From Panulirus ornatus (Eukaryota; Arthropoda; Malacostraca; Decapoda; Palinuridae), in assembly GCF_036320965.1 (NCBI RefSeq), contig NC_092238.1:17946694-18010693 (forward strand): a stretch of 64,000 nucleotides of DNA, written 5' to 3'. Below the pieces are notes generated by a model. That model was not told the origin of the DNA. It saw nothing but the letters and a program-made list of their open reading frames with translations, and ran no database searches. The translations under genes were made by a program, and so were the position numbers. Below, piece after piece: positions 55,651 through 64,000 of this stretch. Numbering within the stretch: position 1 is the stretch's first letter; every line of letters begins with the position of its first letter.

Positions 55651-56524
55651 GCTAGATAGAGATCTCGTGGGTTGACGCAGTGTCGTGAACCCGACCCTGT
55701 CATGTAGGGGTGACATTGTATCTTGTGGGGAGTGTCACTGTGTCTTGTAGGGCTTAACACAGTCTTGTGGAGCATGGCACTTTGTCGTGGGGAGTCCTGG
55801 TGGGGAGGGGTTGTGTTGGTTGGCATGAGTCGTTGGAGTCATAAATAGAGGTTGTACGGGGTGGTACATCGTAAGGATCGTTGTGGGTGTAGGTTGTGTG
55901 GAAATTTTGGTGGGTAGAGGTTGTGTGGGTTAGGAGATTCCGTGGAGGTGAAGGTGGGTAGGGACTGTGTGGGGTGGCAGGTATCGTGGGGATCTTGAAT
56001 GTCATTAGTTCATGGGCGACGCGTGTGATCTTTCAGCTCCTGCGCGGCCGTGAGGCCTGACAGGTAAATATCACTGGCTGCTTGGCCCACCAAGTATGCA
56101 CCTTTAAAAGGACAGATGGTGTACACGGCACGCAGTACAGATCACCGTCGTATGATCGTCCTGACTCCCAGTTCAGTAGAGCGTGGAGGCTGCCAGAGGG
56201 TCGGTTTATAGCAGTATGGATGTTCTGTGAAGTCAGCCGTTAGGTTCACTTCGTGGGTCTGTGGCTGGCTGGCTGGCAGAGGTCAGCACGTCAGGGTGAG
56301 TCCTCTCTCCCACTCACGATATTGGGTAAAAAATGATTGCGTAAGTAACCTATCAGAAATTAAGACAGAAGACCGACCCAGCATGTGTGTCTGGTGCCGT
56401 ACCTCAAGATATGTCTGTGTACTCCTGTGGCCTCACAAACCATGGTTTGTGTACTACAAGACCTCGACTGTGTACTGTACCGTCCTTAAGGTGCCAGTCA
56501 GTCAATTGACTTAAGTCGTCTGAA
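55651..56524. other. Low-copy DNA with irregular GGTTGTGTGGG words
   Basis: 55700-55990 repeats GTTGTGTGGGT and GGTGGCA(G/T) words without a fixed period. 55990-56524 has no recognisable gene; a 95-codon frame (56227-56514) lacks a domain. Confidence 0.4.
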
Positions 56525-56700
56525 TTGTGTCCCTGTCTGTACACTTCCGTAGAGGCTCCCACAGAACCTGTTATGTATGTCTCTCTAAAGGTCTCCACGA
56601 AACCCATGTTATGTATGTCTGTTCGAAGGTCCCCACGGAACTCACGTTATGAATGTCTCTCTAAAGGTCCCCAGGAAACCTGTTTTTCCGTAACGAGTAA
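56525..56700. repeat. About 46-bp degenerate tandem repeat, 4 copies
   Basis: Units share GTTATGTATGTCT, (C/T)TAAAGGTC and CCACG(A/G)AAC words in order. Confidence 0.75.
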
Positions 56701-57074
56701 AGTGGAAGGTCTTTTTTCCCTGAACCATGTGCCTGAGCGGGTCGTTCTTGAGATCCCTCACGCGCAGGTGATCATTGGTGGACCTCGAGGCTGCAGACTT
56801 TATTCCAGCCAGCCACGAGGAACCCGGCACGTACCTTCAGCTTGATTGGTATGCATGAAGTCGCTCCATTAGTCTGCCCTGGATGGCCAGAGACGTTCGT
56901 TTAGCCACTCCTTTTGCCCGGAATGACTATAGCGGAAGACGTTGCTGAGGCATGGTTGAAGCCATTCCTTTAGCGTACAACGTACGGCAAACAGTAACCA
57001 CGTGAACATGTACGTGTTTCCTGACCTTACGTGGCCACCATGACGCGCGTGATTCTCTTCTTGTTCTTTGTCAC

Positions 57075-58850
57075 ATGTTATGTTCTCAGCACCACCGACT
57101 CTCAAGTGTAGTGTTCTCAGCACCACTGACTGCCAAGTGTTGTGTTCTGAGCACCACTGACAGTCAAGCGTTGTATTCTCAGCACCACTGGCTGCCAAGT
57201 GTTGTGTTCTCAGCACCACTGACTGTCAAGAGTTGTGTTCTCAGAACCACTGACTATAAAGTGCTGTGTTCTCAGCACCACTGACAGTCAAGTGTTGTAT
57301 TCTCAGCACCACTGATTGTCAAGTTTTATGTTCTCAGCACCACTGCCTGTCAAGTGTTGTGTTCTCAGCCCCACTGACAGTTACGTGTAGTGTTCTCAGC
57401 ACCACTAACTGTCAAATGCAGTGTTCTCAGCATAACTGACTGTCAAGTGTTGTGATCTTAACACCAATGACTGCCAAGTGTTGTATTCTTAGTACCACTG
57501 GCTGTCAAGTGCTGTGTTCTCAGCACCACTGACTGTCAAGTACTGTGTTCTCAGCACCACTGACTGTCAAGTACTGTGTTCTCAGCACCACTGACTGTCA
57601 AGTGTTGTATTCTCAGCACCACTGGCTGTCAAGTGTAGCGTTCTCAGCACCACTGACTGTCAAGTGTTGTATTCTCAGCACCACTGACTGTCAAGTGTTG
57701 TGTTCTCAGCACCACTGACTGTAAAGTGCTGTGTTCTCAGCACTATTGACTCTCAAGTGTTGTGTTCTCAGCACCACTACCTGTCAAGTGTTGTGTTCTC
57801 AGTACCACTGACTGTCAAGTGTTATGTTCTCAGCACCACTGACTGTCAAGTGTTATGTTCTCAGCACCACTGACTATCTGGTGCTGTGTTCTCAGCACCA
57901 CTGACTGTTAAGTGTAGCGTTATCAGCACCACTAATTGTCAAGACGTGTTCTCAGCACTACTGACTGTCAAGTTTTATGTTCTCAGCACCACTGACTCTC
58001 AAGTGTTGTGTTCTCAGCATCACTGACAGTCAAGTGTTGTATTCCCAGCCCCACTGACTGGCACGTTTTATATTTTCAGTACCACTGACTGTCAAGTGTT
58101 GTGTTCTCAGCACCAATGACTGTCAAGTGGTGTGTTCTCAGCACCACTGACTATCAAGTGCTGTGTTCTCAGCACCACTGACTGTCAAGTTTTGTGTTCT
58201 TATCACCACTGACTCGTTAGTGGTGCGTTCTCAACCCCACTGACTGTCAAGTGCTGTATTCTCAGTAACACTGACTGTTAAGTGTAGTGTTCTCAGCACC
58301 ACTGACTGTCAAGTGTTGTGTTCTCAGCACCACTGATTGTAAAGTGTAGTGTTCTCAGCACCACTGACTGTCAAGTGTTGTGTTCTCAGCACCACCGACT
58401 CCCAAGTGCTGTAGTCTCAGCACCATTGACTGTCAAGTGTGGTGTCCTCAGCACTACTGACTGTCAAGTGTAGTGTTCTCAGCACCACTTACTGTCAAGT
58501 GTGGTGTTCTCAGCACCGCTGACTGTCAAGTGTTGTGTTCTCAGCACCACTGACTGTCAAATGTTATGTTCTCAACACCACTTACTGTCAAGTGTTGCGT
58601 TCTCAACACCACTGACTGTCAAGTGTAATTTTCTCAGCACCACTGACTGTCAAGTGTTAGTGTTTTCAGCACCACTGACTGTCAAGTGTAGTGTTTTCAG
58701 CTCCACTGACTGTCAAGTGTAGTGTTTTCAGCATCATTGACTGTCAAGTGTTAGTGTTCTCAGCACAACTGACTGTCAAGTATTGTGTTCTCAGCACTAA
58801 TGACCATCAAGTGTTGTGTTCTCGTTCTCCCTGACAGTCACGTGTGTGTG
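57075..58850. repeat. 31-bp minisatellite, about 57 copies, diverged
   Basis: The unit is GTTCTCAGCACCACTGACTG plus TCAAGTGTTGT. Most copies carry private substitutions, so the array looks old. Its first half-unit resembles that of the next array. Confidence 0.96.
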
Positions 58851-58899
58851 TTCTCTACATCACTTGACCTCTGATATTTTCCTGACATACCATCTTGAC

Positions 58900-60745
58900 C
58901 CCTGAGATCTTATTTTCTTTCCCACCTAACCTTTGTGTTCTGTTGTCAGTCCCATTCAACCTTTGTTTTTGTCGTCTTCCACATTCAGCCTCAGCCATTT
59001 TGTTGTCAGCCACTCTCAAACTATATACTTTCTTGTCAGCCACACTCAACTTCTGTATCGGCCACATCAAACTTTGTATATTGTTGTCAGCCATATCAAA
59101 CCGTATTTTGTTGTCAGCCACATCAAAAAGTATTTTGTTGTTAGCCACAATTATATTGCATTTTGTTATAATTTCTTGTTAAACGTGTGTTTTGTCTGTC
59201 CAACTCAACCTTAGCATCCTATAATGTGTCACTCAGTTCTCTATTTTGTTGTCAGTCGCACTCAACTTCTGTAGCTTGTTGTCAATCCCACTGAATCTCT
59301 GTATTCTATTGTCAGACCCACTCAACCTTTGCATCTTGTTGTCAGCCCCACTCAGCTTCTATATTTTACTGTCAGTCTCAATAAACACCTGTATTTTGTT
59401 ATCATTTTTCTCAGTCTCTGTATTCTATAGTCAACCCCGCTCAACCTCTCTATTTTTTTGTCAGTTTCATTGAACTTCTGTATTTTGCAATCAGTCTCAC
59501 TCAGTCTCTGCATTTTGTAGTCACTCCCACTCAGCCTCGTTATTTTGCTGTCAGTTCCACTCAAACTCTAATTGTTTATCAATCCCACGCAATCCTTACA
59601 TCTTGTTCTCAGCCCCACTCAATCTCCGTATTTTGTTCTCAGCCCCACTCAATCTCTGTATTTTGTTCTCAGCCCCACTCAAACTCTGTATTTTGTTCTC
59701 AGCCCCACTCAATCTCTGTATTTTGTTCTCAGCCCCACTCAATCTCTGTATTTTGTTCTCAGCCCCACTCAAACTCTGTATTTTGTTCTCAGTCCCACTC
59801 AATCTCTGTATTTTGTTCTCAGCCCCACTCAATCTCTGTATTTTGTTCTCAGCCCCACTCAATCTCTGTATTTTGTTCTCAGCCCCACTCAATCTCTGTA
59901 TTTTGTTCTCAGCCCCACTCAATCTCTGTATTTTGTTCTCAGCCCCACTCAATCTCTGTATTTTGTTCTCAGCCCCACTCAAACTCTGTATTTTGTTCTC
60001 AGTCCCACTCAATCTCTGTATTTTGTTCTCAGCCCCACTCAATTTCTGTTTTTGTTCTCAGCCCCACTCAAACTCTGTATTTTGTTCTCACCCCCACTCA
60101 ATCTCTGTTTTTGTTCACTGTCCCACTCAGTCTCTGTATTTCGTTCTCAACTCCACTCAAGCATATGTATATTGTTGTCAGTCCCATTCATCCTCCGGAT
60201 TTTTGTGTCCGTCACACAACCTGTGTAGTTTGTTGTTAGTTCCACTCAACCCCTGTATTTTGTAGTGGGTTCCACTCAATATCTGCATTTTGTTGCTAGC
60301 CTCACTGAATTTCTGTATTTTGCAATTAGTCCCACTCGGTCTCTGTACTTTGAAGTCAGTTCCGTTCAACCTCTATGCTTTGTTGTCAGCCAAGTCCAAC
60401 TTCTGTATTTTGTTGTCAGACACTGAGATTCTTTGATATTGTTGTCAGCCCCACTCAATATCTGGTATTTTGTTGTCCGGTCCACTCGATCAATAACCAT
60501 ATTTTGTTGTCAGGCTCGCTAAACTTCTGTACTGTAATTATTCCCACTCGATCTCTGCATATTGTGGTCAGTCCCACTCAGCCTCTATATCTTGTTGGCA
60601 GTCCAATTCAACCTCTGCGATTTTTGTTGTTAGTCCCACTCAGTCTTTGAATCTAGATATCAACCCCACTCAACCTATATATAGTGTTGTCACTCTCGCT
60701 CAATTTCTGTATTTTGTTGTCAGCCCCATTTAACCTCTGGTAAGA
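58900..60745. repeat. 30-bp minisatellite, about 60 copies
   Basis: The unit is GTTCTCAGCCCCACTCAATC plus TCTGTATTTT. The centre (about 59600-60050) is nearly uniform; both flanks are diverged, with GTTGTCAG replacing GTTCTCAG. The 30-bp period gives three parallel open frames of 148-220 codons that I do not regard as genes. Confidence 0.96.
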
Positions 60746-60979
60746 TATTGTTGGTAATTCTCAGCAACAGCTGACGATAATCTTGTCAGCAGTTCTCGTG
60801 GCACTGTTTCCTGGTGCCAACACAGAACATAGGGAGACTTACCCACCAGCAGGTGTAGGCATGGTGCTCACGGATCCCATGGCTGAGGTGAGGACAGCGC
60901 CTGGAAGCACACTGCAGCCAGCTGAAGATGGCCTTCCTGGAAACGTCTGCTTGCAGTGTGTAGCGCTAGAGACGTCCTG

Positions 60980-61352
60980 ACGTAACTCCCAGGAGACACC
61001 GAGTCCTGCTGGTGTTGACGTGGCATCCAGGAGGTGTTGGGTCCTGCTGGTGTTGACGTGGCATCCAGGAGATGCTGAGTCCTGCTGGTGTTGACGTGGC
61101 ACCCAGGAGGTGCTGAGTCCTGCTGGTGTTGACGTGGCACCCAGGAGGTGCTGAGTCCTGCTGGTGTTGACGTGGCACCCAGGAGGTGCTGAGTCCTGCT
61201 GGTGTTGACGTGGCACCCAGGAGATGCTGAGTCCTGCTGGTGTTGACGTGGCACCCAGGAGGTGCTGAGTCCTGCTGGTGTTGACGTGGCACCCAGGAGA
61301 TGCTGAGTCCTGCTGGTGTTGACGTGGCACCCAGGAGATGCTGAGTCCTGCT
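60980..61352. repeat. 38-bp minisatellite, 9-10 copies
   Basis: The unit is GAGTCCTGCTGGTGTTGACG plus TGGCACCCAGGAGGTGCT. Variants are GGCATCC in the first units and GAGATGCT in alternating later units. Confidence 0.95.
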
Positions 61353-61451
61353 GGTGCTGAGGTGCCCCTCTGGACCTACCTCTTCGGGCTGCCCTTCACA
61401 CCTCTCCATTATGGGTATGTTTACATGTCAAGGTTTATTACACCTGAGGAG

Positions 61452-61456
<5 letters not shown>

Positions 61457-61520
<64 letters not shown>
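61457..61520. repeat. (CT)n microsatellite, 64 bp
   Basis: Pure CT tract. Confidence 0.98.
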
Positions 61521-61523
<3 letters not shown>

Positions 61524-61895
61524 TAACATCGTTAGTAACGTCCATAGCGGCGAGTTTATGTGCACCTGGAGGACTTCTTCCCTACCTCCTCCCACACCCG
61601 GGTACAACACTTCCTACGCTGATAGCTTTTACACTGGATCGTGAGGTGATGTGTGTGGTTGTTGACTGCTCACCCCGACCCTCGCTACACAGGATGGACG
61701 TGTTCCTCATGGATCCTCATGCCTCAGAACTCTTGGTTGACGGGTAAAAGAAAACGTAACGTAGTAGTATAGCAATACTATTACATTCTTTGTGAGTTGA
61801 AAAGAAAAAAAGACAAAGGTTAAATATACATAAACACAACATATCAGTGAGAGAATTGGTGAGTGGGCCATATGTAGGGGTAGGTGGAGGCCAGT
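61521..61895. other. Low-copy DNA, nothing recognised
   Basis: No motif or repeat. Open frames of up to 96 codons begin in the CT tract and are artefacts. Confidence 0.4.
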
Positions 61896-62474
61896 ATAGT
61901 ACGTACAGTGGGCACAATACATCACGTACAGTGGGCACAATACATCACGTACAGTGGGCACAATACATCACGTACAGTGGGCACAATACATCGCGTACAG
62001 TGGGCACAATACATCGCGTACAGTGGGCACAATACATCACGTACAGTGGGCACAATACATCGCGTACAGTGGGCACAATACATCACGTACAGTGGGCACA
62101 ATACATCACGTACAGTGGGCACAATACATCACGTACAGTGGGCACAATACATCGCGTACAGTGGGCACAATACATCACGTACAGTGGGCACAATACATCA
62201 CGTACAGTGGGCACAATACATCACGTACAGTGGGCACAATACATCACGTACAGTGGGCACAGTACATCACGTACAGTGGGCACAATACATTACGTACAGT
62301 GGGCACAATACATCACGTACAGTGGGCACAATACATCACGTACAGTGGGCACAATACATCACGTACAGTGGGCACAATACATCACGTACAGTGGGCACAA
62401 TACATCACGTACAGTGGGCACAATACATCACGTACAGTGGGCACAATACATCACGTACAGTGGGCACAATACAT
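61896..62474. repeat. 23-bp minisatellite, about 25 copies, very uniform
   Basis: The unit is CGTACAGTGGGCACAATACA plus TCA. The only common variant is ATCGCG for ATCACG (four units); single ATTACG and CACAGT forms occur. The 23-bp period gives a 23-residue super-repeat in all frames (178-224 codons), which is not a gene. Confidence 0.97.
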
Positions 62475-64000
62475 CGATATAGGAGGGTGACAGGTGGGCC
62501 CAGGAACCCAGAGGGGTCATCCCTCCCGTCAGGTGGGAGGGAGGTCCAGGATACATGATGATATATAGTTACAGGATAGTAAGTGATGCTGACAACAACA
62601 TAGGTAACAACATGTGTGTAGTACAGAGTGAGTTTTGGGTCATACATATACAGAACATCTTGTTAACATTCGAATTACACATTACATGTACACTGAGGTG
62701 TGTATTTGGAACAGTGTAGCGTAGAGTCGTTAACAGTGATGAGAGGTCAAAGATACATTACACATAAAACATACAGTTACAGAATATACTGGCACTAGGC
62801 AGGCTGTTGACACTCACAGTAATACAAGGAGGGTACAGTACACACTGGACATTGTGGATACAGAACGTCCTTGTACTGGCCAGGATTACAGGTGTTTACA
62901 TAGCTCAGGGTATGATGGATTCTGGTTATAGTCAGCATATTACCATCAACAAAGTCATCACAAAGTCGTCGAGACAGTCAGCCTTGAGGGCTAAAATCAC
63001 TACTTTTGCGACGTTCGTTAATATAGTACGTCAGTTTATGTTCATCAGGTGGAGAACAGAGCGGGAGTTTGGAATGTTCTGGATCATCATGGTTCCTGGC
63101 GACCTGCTACATGCACCTGTACCCAAGTTGTGTGCTGGCAGTTACACTATCACATTATCTGGTACGGGTCAGGTGTACCAGTATTGAAGTACCGATGACT
63201 AAAGCATATTTAGTTCAATCTTATTCTAGCATTATGAAGTTAGCAGACAAGGTTCCCCTCCAGATTAGCTGTGTTAAAAGGTTTTGAACTGATGTACTGA
63301 TGTTGGTAGCTTCGAAGATGGTCATAAGTCGAGTTAAATATAGGTTAGAATCCATCCAGAAATCCAGGGATGACTGTGTGTGAGTGTGAACGGTCTGTGA
63401 GGTGCAACGCTTAGATATCATGTTTTATGGTAACAGGTCAGTGTGGGCTGCCCTGCTGGCTGCTCGCCCACCAGTACCGGGATTGGGAGAGAATTCTTGA
63501 CTTGAATTAAACAGTTTGGCAGAGTTGAGATATACGATACATCATAACCTGTTTCTTGATGTTGTTCACTATTTCCTGTAAGATGATCATCTTGCCTACG
63601 TAGGACAGTTCACTTGACGACCGGTGAGCGTCCTGTCTGGTGCCGATCACTGCCGGCGACGTATGTGTAGTAGAATGCCAGGCGTACGATAATGATCCCA
63701 TAGAAACTATATGGCTGCTGTCTTATCGCACAATACCTGCGTACAGCGGCTCTGTGTCCAGTATGTTGATATTGGGCTCCTCTGCTAACGTGTGAAATAT
63801 GTTTACATCATTACCTTTGAAAAAAAATGCCGCTCAGTTTACCCACTAGCAAAGCCTGGCCGAAAGTCTGATCCTTCGTAAGGTTCAATCTCTTGTATCC
63901 AAGAGTCGTACCGTCATACTGAAAGCCTCAACAAATGATAGTCTGCTAACTTTGTTAGGCTGAAATCTGCTAAATTCAATAGATTAGAGTCAGCTTATTA
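62475..64000. other. Low-copy DNA at right edge
   Basis: No tandem repeats or transposon motifs. A 126-codon plus frame (62807-63187) has no recognisable domain. One possible small exon on the minus strand is listed separately. Confidence 0.4.
63737..63814 (-). other. Candidate 78-bp internal exon (weak)
   Basis: On the minus strand a T-rich tract ending TTTTTTTTCAAAG forms a plausible splice acceptor, followed by 78 bases open in one phase (DVNIFHTLAEEPNINILDTE in its middle) and a GCAG/GTATTG junction that could be a donor. The peptide looks more like ordinary protein than the repeat-derived frames nearby. I do not recognise the family, and chance could produce it. Confidence 0.2.

Noticed and set aside
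54506..55675. 389- and 381-codon frames spanning TA, GT and 44-bp repeats
   Set aside because: They merely concatenate three tandem repeats; no domain.
59572..60265. Secreted or membrane repeat protein (LFSAPLNLCI)
   Set aside because: 30-bp minisatellite with three parallel open frames. The hydrophobic look is a by-product of T- and C-rich units.

Overview
This is a eukaryotic, intron-rich/intergenic-type window with no intact host gene that I can recognise. It is overwhelmingly repetitive: by my own rough summing, about 26 kb is minisatellite arrays (some 22 arrays with unit lengths from 13 to about 55 bp), 1.5-2 kb is di- and trinucleotide microsatellite, and 17-18 kb is decayed non-LTR retrotransposon (LINE) sequence. 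The style (very dense AT, CT and CA microsatellites, long minisatellites, and one LINE family whose 3' end carries the motif GACAGCGACAAAG) is what I associate with decapod crustacean genomes (shrimp, lobster, crayfish). That assignment is inference from recall, not from a search.

Layout. 1-3058: diverged 43-bp minisatellite. 3059-7250: low-copy sequence with small minisatellites. 7555-13975: an antisense CR1-like LINE split by a later insertion (8083-11279) of an RTE-like APE/RT LINE; the insertion is itself a fold-back of two inverted, truncated copies. 14023-14785: low-copy DNA with two opposed tRNA-like SINE heads. 14785-17600: two further copies of the same RTE-like LINE, arranged tail to tail around an AT microsatellite. 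18171-24752: a giant 24-bp minisatellite of about 270 units. 24910-28763: a CR1-like fragment followed by 43-bp and 25-bp arrays. 29-32.8 kb: low-copy DNA with 51-bp and 22-bp arrays. 32800-35845: 26-bp array. 36419-38597: third long RTE-like copy, cut by an ATT microsatellite. 39613-41350: 41-bp array. 41585-49800: two Jockey-like copies in opposite orientation, flanking an RNase H-bearing LINE remnant. 50-64 kb: a string of minisatellites (254-bp higher-order array, about 55, 44, 31, 30, 38 and 23 bp) with low-copy spacers.

Nothing here works as a pathway. The only biochemical functions I can read are retrotransposon ones: AP-like endonuclease, reverse transcriptase and RNase H, all in copies broken by stops, frameshifts or truncation. 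The long open frames, up to 1190 codons, lie in minisatellites and I regard them as arithmetic artefacts rather than genes. The most informative observations are structural: nested and fold-back LINEs, higher-order repeat organisation inside several arrays, microsatellites that grow from or inside LINE sequence, sister arrays of apparently common descent, and indel-rich patches in the 24-bp array that look like unresolved assembly error. I did not find a convincing new biological system.
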